From contig JACSRI010000109.1 in NCBI GenBank assembly GCA_014879845.1, forward strand, positions 1 to 42,382: a stretch of 42,382 bases of DNA, written 5' to 3'. Both the position numbers and the translations under genes were made by a program. Position 1 is the first letter of the stretch, and every line of letters starts with the position of its first letter. Under the pieces are notes generated by a model, which was given only the letters and a program-made list of their open reading frames with translations, ran no database searches and was not told the DNA's origin. This stretch comes from Opitutaceae bacterium (GTDB lineage: Bacteria > Verrucomicrobiota > Verrucomicrobiia > Opitutales > Opitutaceae). Shown piece after piece: positions 7,192 to 16,809 of this stretch.

Positions 7192-9860
7192 GGGTGCGTG
7201 GGTGGGATCGCGGGCGAAGGGATGGCGTCGACGGGCAAGGTGATGCGAAACGTGGTTTCTTCGGGAACCTCATCGGCGAGTTCAAGCCGACCGCCCACGG
7301 CCTCGACGAAGTGGCGGGCTATGGACAAACCGAGGCCCATGCCGCCAGGCCGTGCATCCGATCCACGCGCAAAGCGCTCGAAGATCCGCGAGCGCTCCGC
7401 CGGCGGGATGGAATTCCCTGTGTTGGTCACCTCGATGCACCCCGCGCCTGCGGCATTGCGGCGCGCCTGCACGCGTACCGTTGATCCTGACGGTGAATGC
7501 TGGACGGCATTCAGCACAAGATTGCCGATCGCGGTATGGAGTAGCATGGCGTCGGTGCGGAACTCAAACTCGTCGCAGATCACCTGCACCTGTTGCCGGG
7601 CTGGGCCCAGGTCCCCGATTACCTCGTCAAGGAGGTCGCGCGCGTCGCACACCTCGAGGTTCGGCCGGATCAACCCCGCCTCCACCCGCGAGAGTGTGAC
7701 CAACTGTGTCACCACACGATTGAGACGCGAGGTGGCCTGCCGGATTTCGGCGATCAGTGATGGATCGTCGCCCGTGGCGCCTGAAAGCCGCTCGGCAGCA
7801 GCCTGGATAACGGCGGCCGGAGTCTTCAACTCATGCGACACCTGATCGAGCAGCGCTCGCTGCAGGCGCTGGGACGCGGCGGCAAGGCGGGCGTCGCGCA
7901 CACCCCGCTGCATGTCCTCCTTTTCGACCAGGACGGTGAGGTGCGCGGCGAACGCATCGAGGAGGTCGCGGCGCAGTGGCGACCGCAGCGAGTCATCGTG
8001 CGGGCGCATTGCAAGCACGGCGATCGCACGCTCGCCGGCGATCAGCGGCAACGCGAGGATCTCGGCTTCGGGCAGGGTGTGGGTGAATCGACCACCGGCC
8101 TGCCGATGGTCGGCCACCCAGTGGCACACCGAGAGCGCGCGCTGATCCAGCGGTGGCCCCACCGCCACCTCGAGTTCCCGCGGCGAGGGCGCGACAAGGA
8201 GGGTCGCCTCCGCGCTGAATGCGGTTGCGATCTGATCGAGCGCCTTTCCTGCGGCCTGCGTGAAGTCGATACTGGCGGCAATCACACGCGTGAGTTGATA
8301 GAGGGCCTGCGCGCGCTCCTCGCCCTCGCGGCTGGCCTGTTCGCGTCGCCGCAGGCGTGTGGTCAGGTGGCCCAGAACGAAAGCCACAGCGAGGAAGGCC
8401 ACGAGGAGGAACGTGTCCTCACGCTCGAGCATGCGCAGCGTGTAGCGTGGATCGGTGAAGAAAAAGTTCCAGGTCAAGCTGCTGGCTGCCGCCAGGGCAA
8501 GAACAGCCCAGCGGTGCAACAGCAGCCCGGATACGGTGATGGCGAGGAGATACAGCATCGGCACCGAGCGATAGCCGACCCATGTTTCGCCCAAGAGTCC
8601 CAGCACGGTGGTCGCGGCCAGTGCGGCGGCTGCCACCCCGAAATCCCGGGCGGCGGCCACACCCGGCGTGGCGGCGGCCGGTGGGGCGACCGGCGCGGCC
8701 CGCTCGCGCGGATCCGCCGGATGCACCAGGACGAGGTCGATCTCGCCGCTCTCGCGCGCCAATCGATCGGCGATCGAGCGGCCGAAGAGGCGCCGCCACC
8801 ACGGGAGACGCAGCGGCTTGCCGGCGATGATTTGGGTGACGTTCTCGCGCCGGGCCACCTCGAGGATGGCGGCACCTGTGTCGTCACCGGCGATCGAGAC
8901 AACGTCGGCGCCAAGCGAACGGGCCAGCGCGAGATGGGCCGCGAGCCGCGCGCGCTCGTCGTCGTCGACCGGCGCGCCGGTCTCGACATGGACCGCGATC
9001 CACGACGCGTGCAAGCTGCCGGCCTGACGCCGCGCCAGCCGGATCAGGCGCTCGGAGAACGGACTCGACCCGACCGCGACAAGCAGGCGTTCACCCGAGC
9101 GCCAGGGACCCGCGATGAGATGGCGGCGCATGTAGTCGCGCAACTCACGGTCGACCCGTTGCGCCGTGAAGCGCAGGGCCATCTCGCGCAGCGCGCTCAG
9201 GTTGCCCTCGCGGAAGAAGTTGTCCGCGGCGGTCTGCGCGCGTTCCCCGAGGTAGACCTTCCCTTCGCGCAACCGTTCACGCAACTGGTCGGGTGTCAGA
9301 TCGATGACCCGCACCTCATCGGCGAGGTCGAAGAAGGAATCCGGAATGGTCTCCTGGATACGGATGCCCGTGATCCGTGCCACCGAGTCGCGCAGGCTCT
9401 CGATGTGCTGGATGTTCACCGTCGTCCACACATCGATGCCGGACTCGAGTAGCTCGTTCACATCCTGCCAGCGCTTGGGGTGACGGCTGCCCGGGGCATT
9501 GGTGTGGGCGAGTTCGTCGATGAGGACGAGCTGCGGTCGCCGACCAAGTGCCGCATCGAGGTCGAACTCGTGCAGGACCGTGCCGCGATGCTCGACCGCA
9601 CGTCGTGGCACAGTCTCCAGGCCTTCCAGAAGGGCCGCGGTATCGTCGCGACCGTGCGTCTCGATGATGCCTGCCAACACGGCGTGGCCAGACTGCGCGA
9701 TCCGGCCGGCCTCCTGCAGCATGGTGTAGGTCTTTCCCACGCCCGGGCACATCCCGACATACACGCGCAATTCGCCGCGCCCGCGGCGCGCCTCCTCGGC
9801 CTGAGCAGAGGCGAGGAGGTGCTCGGGATCGGGGCGGGCGTCAGTCACGGGGCCGAGCAT
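7188..9860 (-). CDS. kdpD: KdpD osmosensitive K+ channel sensor histidine kinase
   Basis: An 890-residue sensor kinase, full length for the family. In order: the KdpD N-terminal domain with Walker A GMCPGVGKT (36-44) and a DELAHTNAPGSRH stretch; a universal-stress-protein-like domain (about 250-370, beginning VAVGSSPFSERL); four membrane helices (about 400-500); a GAF-like region; a HisKA domain with phospho-His in VSHELKTP (H676); and an ATPase domain with NAVQHSP and GMGLGLSIARHF. It senses low external or high demand for K+ and phosphorylates KdpE. The ATG at 9860 gives a 16-nt overlap with kdpC. A GTG at 9848 would instead give a GTGA overlap exactly like the kdpD-kdpE junction, and is an attractive alternative start. 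Confidence 0.96.
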   Translation of the reverse strand: MLGPVTDARPDPEHLLASAQAEEARRGRGELRVYVGMCPGVGKTYTMLQEAGRIAQSGHAVLAGIIETHGRDDTAALLEGLETVPRRAVEHRGTVLHEFDLDAALGRRPQLVLIDELAHTNAPGSRHPKRWQDVNELLESGIDVWTTVNIQHIESLRDSVARITGIRIQETIPDSFFDLADEVRVIDLTPDQLRERLREGKVYLGERAQTAADNFFREGNLSALREMALRFTAQRVDRELRDYMRRHLIAGPWRSGERLLVAVGSSPFSERLIRLARRQAGSLHASWIAVHVETGAPVDDDERARLAAHLALARSLGADVVSIAGDDTGAAILEVARRENVTQIIAGKPLRLPWWRRLFGRSIADRLARESGEIDLVLVHPADPRERAAPVAPPAAATPGVAAARDFGVAAAALAATTVLGLLGETWVGYRSVPMLYLLAITVSGLLLHRWAVLALAAASSLTWNFFFTDPRYTLRMLEREDTFLLVAFLAVAFVLGHLTTRLRRREQASREGEERAQALYQLTRVIAASIDFTQAAGKALDQIATAFSAEATLLVAPSPRELEVAVGPPLDQRALSVCHWVADHRQAGGRFTHTLPEAEILALPLIAGERAIAVLAMRPHDDSLRSPLRRDLLDAFAAHLTVLVEKEDMQRGVRDARLAAASQRLQRALLDQVSHELKTPAAVIQAAAERLSGATGDDPSLIAEIRQATSRLNRVVTQLVTLSRVEAGLIRPNLEVCDARDLLDEVIGDLGPARQQVQVICDEFEFRTDAMLLHTAIGNLVLNAVQHSPSGSTVRVQARRNAAGAGCIEVTNTGNSIPPAERSRIFERFARGSDARPGGMGLGLSIARHFVEAVGGRLELADEVPEETTFRITLPVDAIPSPAIPPTHP

Positions 9861-10408
9861 GCCTGATCCAGCGCGAGGTTCAGTTCCAAAACGTTGACGA
9901 TCGGATCCGGTGCAAGCGGGCCGCCAGGCTGGAAAGCCAGCTTTTCAACGAGCGTGCGAACCCGGGCCGCGTCCACCTGCCGGGCGGCGGCGACGCGGTC
10001 GATCTGGAACAGCGCTCCGGCGAGCGAGATGTGAGGGTCGAGACCGCTGCCCGACGCAGTGGCAAGCTCGGCGGGTAGCGGGCGATCCGCGGTGGCACCC
10101 AGGCGCCGGACCAGGTCAGCAGTTCGCACCGCCAGCTCGGGGTTGGTCGGTGCGAGATTGCTGCCGCCCGCCGCGTCGGCGTGGTAGTCGACAGCGGACG
10201 GACGCGGCCAGAAGTAGCCATCCGACGTGAATGACTGCGCCACCAGACGACTGCCGATCACCGTGCCCTCAGAGGATCTGACCAAGTGGCCACGGGCGGA
10301 CTCGGGAAACACCAAGTGCCCCAGCGCAAGAAACAGCGCCGGATACGCGACGCTGCACATCAGCAGGGTTGCGAGCACGAGGCGCAAGGAGGTGACGAGG
10401 AGGTTCAT
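9845..10408 (-). CDS. kdpC: KdpC subunit of the K+-transporting ATPase
   Basis: A 187-residue KdpC with one N-terminal membrane helix (LVLATLLMCSVAYPALFLAL) and an extracytoplasmic domain. The family stretches are GSRLVAQSFTSDGYFWPRPS, DYHADAAGGSNLAPTNPEL and SGLDPHISLAGALFQIDRVA. KdpC stabilises the complex between the channel-like KdpA and the P-type pump KdpB. It lies 41 bp after kdpA and overlaps kdpD, so structural and regulatory genes are one operon. Confidence 0.96.
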   Translation of the reverse strand: MNLLVTSLRLVLATLLMCSVAYPALFLALGHLVFPESARGHLVRSSEGTVIGSRLVAQSFTSDGYFWPRPSAVDYHADAAGGSNLAPTNPELAVRTADLVRRLGATADRPLPAELATASGSGLDPHISLAGALFQIDRVAAARQVDAARVRTLVEKLAFQPGGPLAPDPIVNVLELNLALDQACSAP

Positions 10409-10449
10409 CTTGAAATCGAATTGTGAAGGCTGCCCGTGGGCAGGCGTCG

Positions 10450-12126
10450 TTAAGGTACGGCGACAAGATGCTCAGCCACCGGACCGAGCACGGCGACGGG
10501 AAGGAACGTGAGCGCGCCGACGAGCACGATCGTGGCGAGCAGCACCAGACCGAACGTCGGCGTGTCCGTGCGCAGCGTGCCGGCACTCGCCGCCACAGGT
10601 TTACGCTCGGCCAGCCAGCCGGCGATGGCGAGCGGCAGCACGATCGGGATGAACCGGGCTAGAAGCATGACAAGCCCGGTCGCGATGTTCCAGGGCACCG
10701 TGTTGTCGCCGAGCCCCTCGTAGCCGGAGCCGTTGTTGGCTGCGGCCGACGAGAACTCGTAGAGGATCTCGGTGAGACCGCGGGCGCCAGGATTGTGGAT
10801 CGTGTCAACGCCCCATGGGGTGACGGCAAACAGCGCGGCGCCGCCCAGGATGAGGAGCGGATGACAGAGCAGCGTCACCGCCGCCGCCGTCATCTCCCGC
10901 GCCTCCACGCGTTTGCCGCCATACTCGGGCGTGCGCCCGATCATCATGCCGGCGAGAAACACGGCGATGACTACGTAAACGAACATGTTGATCATCCCCA
11001 CGCCGACGCCGCCAAACGTCTCGTTCAACCACATGCCGGCGAGCGGAGCGAGGCCCGTGAGGGGATTGAGGCTGTCGTGCATGGCCGCGACCGAGCCGTT
11101 GCTCGTCGCGGTCGTCAGCACCGACCAGAGCGGACCGGTGGTGGACCCAAGGCGCAGTTCCTTGCCCTCGAGATTGCCGGCGTCCTGCGCGACAGCGAAC
11201 GAGGCCAGCGCAGCGGCGGGCTTTGCCTCCCAATGCATCGCCCATGCGGCCTTGCCCGCCAGCAGCACGAGCATGGCACCGAAGATCACGGCTGCGTGCC
11301 CGAGACGGCGGCTCATGCGGCCAAACATCCACACCGCTGCCATCGGCAGCAGGATGATCGCGACCATCGAGACCAAATTGGTGAAGAATGTGGGGTTCTC
11401 GAACGGGTGCGTGGAGTTCGGCCCGAAGAATCCGCCGCCGTTGGTCCCGAGCTGCTTGATCGCCACGAAGACGGCGACGGGACCGCGCGCGATCGTCTGC
11501 GTGGCACCCTCGAGCGTCTGCGCCTCGACGCTGCCGCCCAGCGTCATCGGCATACCGCCGAGCAGAAAGAGAAACGCCACAAGCGCCGCCGCGGGAAGGA
11601 GCACGAGGAAGGTCGCCCGCTGCAGATCGATGAAGAAGTTTCCGAACACGCGCGAACCGCCGATCCCACGGGCGAGCGCCGCCAGGCAGGCCAGTCCTGT
11701 GGCGGCGGATACAAACTGCAGCCACATGAGCGCGAACACCTGAGAGAAGGTGCTCATCGACACTTCGCCCGAGTAGTGCTGCAGGTTCGTGTTGGTCACG
11801 AACGAGGCCGTGGTGTTGAAGATGAGGTCCCAGCTCAGCGCGCCTTTGCCGTCCGGGTTGAGCGGAAGCCACGGCTGGGCCCAGAGTATCAGGGCGCAGA
11901 TCGCCGCCATCGCGGCGTTGAACACGAGCATCGAGCCGGCGTAGCGACGCCAGTCCTGCGACTCGCGGCCAGCCGCACCGGCCAAGCTGGAGAAGAGTGT
12001 CTCCAGCTTGAGGCGACGCACGCCAGCGCCGTGTGAATCCATCGCCCAGGCGAGATAGCGGCCGAGTGGCCAGGAGAGGAACGCGCTGCCGCCGACGATG
12101 ACCAGAAAGGTGAGCCATGATGCCAT
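10450..12126 (-). CDS. kdpA: KdpA potassium-binding/translocating subunit
   Basis: A 558-residue membrane protein related to K+ channels. All four pore-loop regions are visible in order: TTASFVTNTNLQHYSGE, KQLGTNGGGFFGPNSTHPFE, TTATSNGSVAAMHDSLNPL and SSAAANNGSGYEGLGDNTV. They carry the Gly residues of the selectivity filter, so the subunit looks functional. The N-terminus begins directly with the first helix (MASWLTFLVIVGGSAF). It follows kdpB by 20 bp and precedes kdpC, whereas the common order places kdpA first. No short KdpF-like hydrophobic peptide is seen on either side. Confidence 0.97.
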   Translation of the reverse strand: MASWLTFLVIVGGSAFLSWPLGRYLAWAMDSHGAGVRRLKLETLFSSLAGAAGRESQDWRRYAGSMLVFNAAMAAICALILWAQPWLPLNPDGKGALSWDLIFNTTASFVTNTNLQHYSGEVSMSTFSQVFALMWLQFVSAATGLACLAALARGIGGSRVFGNFFIDLQRATFLVLLPAAALVAFLFLLGGMPMTLGGSVEAQTLEGATQTIARGPVAVFVAIKQLGTNGGGFFGPNSTHPFENPTFFTNLVSMVAIILLPMAAVWMFGRMSRRLGHAAVIFGAMLVLLAGKAAWAMHWEAKPAAALASFAVAQDAGNLEGKELRLGSTTGPLWSVLTTATSNGSVAAMHDSLNPLTGLAPLAGMWLNETFGGVGVGMINMFVYVVIAVFLAGMMIGRTPEYGGKRVEAREMTAAAVTLLCHPLLILGGAALFAVTPWGVDTIHNPGARGLTEILYEFSSAAANNGSGYEGLGDNTVPWNIATGLVMLLARFIPIVLPLAIAGWLAERKPVAASAGTLRTDTPTFGLVLLATIVLVGALTFLPVAVLGPVAEHLVAVP

Positions 12127-12146
12127 GGTGGAGATCTCCGCGGGGT

Positions 12147-14246
12147 TCAGGCGAGGTGGAGCGCGGTGAGCGCGAGGTCGATGAGCTTGATACCGACGAA
12201 CGGCGCCAGGATGCCGCCGAGCCCGTAGATCAGGAGGTTTCGCCGCAACAACGCGGCGGCAGGCATCGGCGGGCAGGATACGCCGCGCAGGGCGAGCGGT
12301 ATCAGCGCGATGATGATCAGCGCATTGAAGATCACCGCGCTGAGGATGGCGGACTCGGGCGAGTGCAGGCCCATGATGTCGAGTGCACCCAGCGGTCCGG
12401 CGCGACCCGGCGTCGTGGCGTAGAGGCCGACGAAGATCGCCGGCAGGATCGCGAAATACTTGGCCACATCGTTGGCCAGGCTGAACGTCGTCAGCGCTCC
12501 GCGCGTGACAAGCAGTTGCTTCCCGATCTCGACCACCTCGATCAACTTCGTGGGGTTGCTGTCGAGATCGACCATGTTGCCGGCTTCACGGGCAGCCTGC
12601 GTGCCGGTGTTCATCGCCACACCGACGTCGGCCTGCGCGAGCGCCGGGGCGTCGTTGGTCCCGTCTCCGGTCATGGCCACGAGATGGCCGGCGGCTTGCT
12701 CGTCGCGGATGCGCTGGAGTTTGTCCTCGGGTCGCGCCTCGGCCATGAAGTCGTCCACGCCAGCCTCGGCGGCGATCGCGGCGGCGGTGCGCGGATTGTC
12801 ACCGGTGATCATGACCGTGCGGATACCCATGCGACGCAGCTGGGCGAAACGATCACGAATGCCGCCCTTCACGATGTCCTTCAGCTCCACCACACCGAGC
12901 GTCGTCGCTCCCTGCGCGACGAGCAGCGGTGTGCCGCCACGCCGCGCTATGAGATCGGCGGTGTGCCGGGTCGCCTCAGGTACAGTGCCGCCCTGCGACT
13001 GGACCCAGCGTGACACGGCGTCGAGGGCGCCTTTGCGGATCGGAAGCTCGGCCGTGCCGGGGAAATCGACGCCGCTCATGCGCGTCTGCGCAGTGAACGG
13101 CACAAACGTCGCGTGCGGTTGGGCGAGATCGCGGCCACGCACCTGGTGCTCGCGCTTCGCGAGGACGACGATAGATCGACCTTCCGGTGTGTCGTCCGCC
13201 AGCGACGCCATCTGCGCAGCCCGCGCGAGTCGCTCCGGCGTGACGCCCTCCATCGGCGCGGCGTGAAATGCGGCAGCCTCGCGATTGCCCAGCGTGATCG
13301 TGCCCGTCTTGTCGAGCAGCAGCACATCGATGTCGCCGGCGGTCTCGACCGCACGGCCGCTCATCGCCATCACGTTGCGGCGCGTCAGGCGGTCGATGCC
13401 GCTGATTCCGATCGCGCTGAGCAGCGCGCCGATCGTCGTGGGAATGAGGCACACCAGCAGCGCGATCAGGACGGCGAGCGATATCCCGCCTGACGATTCT
13501 CCACCGGACTGGGCCTCGGTGAACGCAACGAAGGCCGGGAGCGTCGCCACTACGATCAGAAAGACGGCGGTGAGCGAAACCAGCAGGACCGTCAGCGCCC
13601 GTTCATTCGGAGTCGCACGGCGCTTGGCCGACTCGACCATGGCGATCATGCGGTCGAGAAAGCTGTCGCCAGCCTCGGACGTCACCGCGATCACGATACG
13701 GTCGCTGATCACGCGAGTCCCTCCAGTCACGGCGCAGCGGTCGCCGCCGCTCTCACGCACCACAGGCGCCGACTCGCCGGTGATGGCGGACTCGTCCACC
13801 GTGGCGATGCCCTCGACCACGTCGCCATCCGCAGGGATGATATCGCCGGCCGCACACACCACGCGATCGCCCCGGCGCAGTTCGGCGGCGGCGACGGATT
13901 CCGTGGTCCCATCGGAGCGAAGGCGGAATGCCATCGTCTTCGTGCGAAGCCGACGCAGGGCGGCGGCCTGGGCTTTGCCGCGCCCCTCGGCGATCGCTTC
14001 GGCAAAGTTGGAGAAGAGGACCGTGAACCAAAGCCAGAGCGTTATCTGCAAGTTGAAACGTGAATACGCCATGACCGTGTACCCGGTCGTCACCAGGGCC
14101 CCGATCCAGACGACGGCCATCACGGGATTGCGGAGCTGCACGCGTGGATCCAGCTTTTGGAACGCACCGCGCAATCCCTCGCGGCAAAGCCCGGCATCGA
14201 GCCAAACCGGACGCATGGGCTGGGACATGGGCTGCTGCATGGCCAC
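12147..14246 (-). CDS. kdpB: KdpB P-type ATPase subunit
   Basis: A 699-residue P-type ATPase, typical for KdpB. It has the actuator motif TGES (156-159), the phosphorylated Asp in [10 protein letters not shown] (D312), a nucleotide-binding domain with KGALDAV, and the hinge motifs [18 protein letters not shown] and [18 protein letters not shown]. Membrane helices with [15 protein letters not shown] lie before the phosphorylation domain. It hydrolyses ATP to drive K+ uptake through KdpA. It is the first gene of the operon here; the usual arrangement is kdpA-kdpB-kdpC. The start is GTG at 14246, with an ATG two codons downstream as alternative. A KdpE-box-like repeat lies 52 bp upstream. Confidence 0.97.
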   Translation of the reverse strand: MAMQQPMSQPMRPVWLDAGLCREGLRGAFQKLDPRVQLRNPVMAVVWIGALVTTGYTVMAYSRFNLQITLWLWFTVLFSNFAEAIAEGRGKAQAAALRRLRTKTMAFRLRSDGTTESVAAAELRRGDRVVCAAGDIIPADGDVVEGIATVDESAITGESAPVVRESGGDRCAVTGGTRVISDRIVIAVTSEAGDSFLDRMIAMVESAKRRATPNERALTVLLVSLTAVFLIVVATLPAFVAFTEAQSGGESSGGISLAVLIALLVCLIPTTIGALLSAIGISGIDRLTRRNVMAMSGRAVETAGDIDVLLLDKTGTITLGNREAAAFHAAPMEGVTPERLARAAQMASLADDTPEGRSIVVLAKREHQVRGRDLAQPHATFVPFTAQTRMSGVDFPGTAELPIRKGALDAVSRWVQSQGGTVPEATRHTADLIARRGGTPLLVAQGATTLGVVELKDIVKGGIRDRFAQLRRMGIRTVMITGDNPRTAAAIAAEAGVDDFMAEARPEDKLQRIRDEQAAGHLVAMTGDGTNDAPALAQADVGVAMNTGTQAAREAGNMVDLDSNPTKLIEVVEIGKQLLVTRGALTTFSLANDVAKYFAILPAIFVGLYATTPGRAGPLGALDIMGLHSPESAILSAVIFNALIIIALIPLALRGVSCPPMPAAALLRRNLLIYGLGGILAPFVGIKLIDLALTALHLA

Positions 14247-14297
14247 ACGGTATCACGGATAGCCCAGCCACCGTGAGTTAAGCGTCGGGGCGGACTG

Positions 14298-14313
14298 ATA
14301 AAGGTTCCATAAA
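14298..14313 (-). promoter_or_regulatory. KdpE-box-like direct repeat upstream of the kdp operon
   Basis: On the minus strand this reads TTTAT-N6-TTTAT, two identical half-sites 11 bp apart, 52 bp before kdpB. The E. coli KdpE site, as I recall it, has the same TTTAT-N6-TTTAC layout. A TTAACT hexamer follows about 16 bp downstream and could be the -10 element. It is the likely promoter/activator site of the kdpBACDE operon. Confidence 0.55.
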
Positions 14314-14728
14314 CGCCGGCCGAGTGTGCTGTCTGCATCTCAGTCTCTCGCGGCTCGATGGCACCAATCCGATGGGCGGTGTCGGTGATCGAGATGGACC
14401 GTCGGCTCTCTCGAGCAAGACAACCGGCGGAATGAGCGAGAAGTTCAGAGCTGCTTCCCTGGCCGTGACTGCCGCAACGTAGTCCCGGCGCAAAACGCGC
14501 TCGCTGTTGCCGGCTCGGCATGGCGAGCACCGCCCACGCGCGCCTCGTGGCGCGCCCTGATGGTTGGTTCACGTTCGCGCCATGTCGGCCGTTGCCTCGA
14601 TCGCCCAAGTTGCGCCACGCGCGAGTCCGTCGCGCGTGCTTAGGCTCTACGCGCAACAGCTTTGGTCGGATGTTGAGTTCGCATGCGAGACAAGGGCACC
14701 GAAAGCGAGAGCCCCGATCCCACATGCG
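14314..14728. other. Gene-free stretch upstream of the kdp promoter
   Basis: No gene is supported. The open frames here lack motifs and are arginine-rich, as expected of chance frames in GC-rich DNA. No tRNA, terminator or inverted-repeat pair stands out. The stretch is probably decayed DNA continuous with the remnant that follows. Confidence 0.4.
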
Positions 14729-15226
14729 CTAGAAACCCACCGTGTCCTCGAGGAGCGCGATGTTGTCGAACTGGATCCAGATGTGGTTGAAGTCTGAGAC
14801 GGCGTTGCGGCGAACGGCGGGATCACCACCTGCGGCTCAGATCATCGCATCGGTGATCGTCGGGGCCGCGATCGCGAGTCCCGTTGACTCCGTCACAGCG
14901 TGCCCGGCGTTCTCGGGCTTGCGGGTGGTATCCAGTGTGCCTCACGCGGCGGTCAGCACGTCGATGTACTCATCGTTGCGGCTCATGACGCAATCGCGGG
15001 TGTTCTGCCAGCGGTCATAGTCCGTGGCCTGGGCGTTGCCGAAGCTGCCCGGCAGCCTGTGTGCTGCGTATGGAGGGTTCATCACGCTGCTGCTCTTCAT
15101 TCCCAATACGATGACGGGACGCCTGTGCTTTGTCTTTTGCGGTGGTGCGCTTCCAGTCACAGGCCTGCCTCTCATCCACCGTTCGCGGGCAAGAAGAGCC
15201 GCGAGCTGATTGCCACAAGGCGGAGC
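14729..15226 (-). pseudogene. Decayed protein-coding frame with two in-frame TGA codons
   Basis: Read on the minus strand, one frame runs from the TAA at 15227-15229 to a TAG at 14729-14731. It is broken only by TGA at 14942-14944 and TGA at 14837-14839. The pieces on both sides of each TGA read like one protein: GNAQATDYDRWQNTRD and NDEYIDVLTAA before the first, LDTTRKPENAGHAV and GLAIAAPTITDAM between them, and SDFNHIWIQFDNIALLEDTV at the end. Both TGA codons could come from CGA (Arg) by a single C-to-T change. The family is not recognised. A pseudogene is the simplest reading; TGA recoding is possible but unsupported. Confidence 0.45.
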
Positions 15227-15229
15227 TTA

Positions 15230-15628
15230 CGCGGCTTTCGTCCCAGGCATATCGCCACGCAGAGCGCTATCTGACGTGAGTTCAAGGTCGGTTGGGGTGG
15301 TTGATCCAGGACAAATCGAGATCGCCACAAGATACTGGGCCGGTCGCCCTACGTTGGGAGCCGGAAGACGCTAGCTCACCTCTCGGCTATGGTGGACTAT
15401 TCAGCCGGCCAATCTGGGCCAAAGGGCGGTTCCGAGTTCTCGCCCAGACCACGCTATGGTTTTCAAGCGAAGGAATAACATCTTCGCGCACCCGGGAACC
15501 TCGGGCCAACATGTGTTTAATACCACCACGCGCCGCGGTGACACGGCGCGCGTTGCCCTGCTTCGGACCGGCCGGAAAGTTGATCCACGGGGCTCGACGT
15601 CGCGCCCATGCGGCGAGATGCTCGCGGG
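15230..15628. other. Gene-free stretch before the PIN-like gene
   Basis: Nothing convincing is visible. A further minus-strand frame near 15200-15290 could be an upstream piece of the decayed gene (a shifted frame reads LRLVAISSRLFLPANGG), but the evidence is thin. The promoter of the PIN-like gene should lie here; I see no clear -10/-35 pair. Confidence 0.35.
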
Positions 15629-16291
15629 ATGCACGATCCGCAGCCCGTCCGCCATGTCCTGGTCGATTTTGAGAATGTCCCGCACACCACCCTCGCTCCA
15701 ATCGCCGGGATGGAGGTCGAGGTCACACTGCTGCTGGGCGAGAAGAACAAGCGGCTCGATGTGGCGCTGGTCGAACAGATCCTGGCGGCGAGCCCGCGGG
15801 TCCAGGTCGTGCGCGTCGGTGCGACCGGGCGCAACGCGCTCGACCTCACCCTCGCCTACTACCTCGGCCGTGCCGCGGTGTCCGCACCACGCACGCATTT
15901 CACGATCGTGTCGCGAGACAAGGACTACGACCCGCTGATCCGTCACGCGCGAAGCACCGGCCTCGAGGTCGAGCGTTGCGAGTCCATGGAGGCGCTGTCG
16001 TTCCTGCCGAAGTCGGCGAAACCGTCCGCTCCATCACCGGCCCGGCCCGAGGCCCGGGCCACACCGCGTCTGGACGCACGCGCGGAGGCCATCGCCGCGC
16101 AGCTCCGCGACTATCCCCGGAGCCGCCCCGGGCGCCGGACCACCCTGTTGCGGTTCATCAAGTCGAACCTCGGCGGCACGCCGACCGACGACGATGCCTC
16201 GGAGATCGCGCTGCAACTCGAGCGGGCGGGATGTCTCGCCGTGTCCCCGAAGGGCTCGGTCACCTACCGCATCGTGTCACAAGCCGACTGA
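15629..16291 (+). CDS. PIN/NYN-like ribonuclease-fold protein with C-terminal winged-helix-like domain
   Basis: A 220-residue protein. The N-terminal half resembles PIN/NYN-like nucleases: an opening strand with the acidic HVLVDFENV (near residues 9-17), a middle NALDLTLAYYLG and a later IVSRDKDYDPLIRHA. These place acidic residues (D, D, D-x-D) as in the metal-binding centre of the fold. A Pro/Ala linker (about 130-150) joins a C-terminal part of about 70 residues (RTTLLRFIKSNLGG to GSVTYRIV) that looks like a small helical/winged domain. Such proteins cut or bind RNA, but the target is unknown. It stands alone with no operon partner. An upstream ATG at 15608 would add seven residues. Confidence 0.7.
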   Translation: MHDPQPVRHVLVDFENVPHTTLAPIAGMEVEVTLLLGEKNKRLDVALVEQILAASPRVQVVRVGATGRNALDLTLAYYLGRAAVSAPRTHFTIVSRDKDYDPLIRHARSTGLEVERCESMEALSFLPKSAKPSAPSPARPEARATPRLDARAEAIAAQLRDYPRSRPGRRTTLLRFIKSNLGGTPTDDDASEIALQLERAGCLAVSPKGSVTYRIVSQAD

Positions 16292-16809
16292 TACACCGCG
16301 ACCGGAGCGTCCCCGCCCGGATCGCGCCGTCCACCCGAAACAACACCTCCCGGCCCGACCCGGGTCGTCCGCGTCCCCACCCACAGGCCGGGCGATCCCC
16401 CGTGCCTCTCGCGGCCGGTGACCGCCCGTTTCATCCAGGCGAGCGACGGCAGGCGCGAGGGGGCCATTCGGACCAGGAAGCGCGATAGGCGTTGAATGAC
16501 GCAGGCGGGATCAGGCAGGAAAAGCGTTCCCGTCCTGGTCGCCGTCGGAGGCGATCGATCCACCTGAAGCACACCTGACCCAACCATTCCGTCGGAGTCC
16601 CGCAGCCCTTGAGCGACGCGCCGCCGCCATCCCGGCGATCGGCGCAGGTGCCTGCCTCGGCTCGCAAGCGATCTTCTCCCTGTCGTCGAGCGCTTCACGC
16701 TCCTGCCGAACCTGGTTCGCGCCTCGCGACCGACAGCAGATCCGACTCCGCCAGACATCTCGCCCACACGGACGCACGGTCCTTCCGCTCGTCCCTCGTC
16801 CTTTCCCCC
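16292..16809. other. Gene-free stretch upstream of the exported hydrolase
   Basis: An open frame continues upstream of the hydrolase start from 16609, but its residues are low-complexity and precede an obvious signal peptide, so they are not taken as coding. No other gene, repeat or clear promoter is visible. Confidence 0.4.

Noticed and set aside
7188-9860. A c-di-AMP binding motif in the KdpD stress-protein-like domain
   Set aside because: The segment after SSPFSER reads LHASWIAV, which resembles the E. coli type and not the motif reported for c-di-AMP-binding KdpD.
14314-14728. A 201-codon minus-strand frame reaching into kdpB, or a kdpF gene
   Set aside because: The frame is arginine-rich with no motif, and no short hydrophobic KdpF-like peptide is found there.
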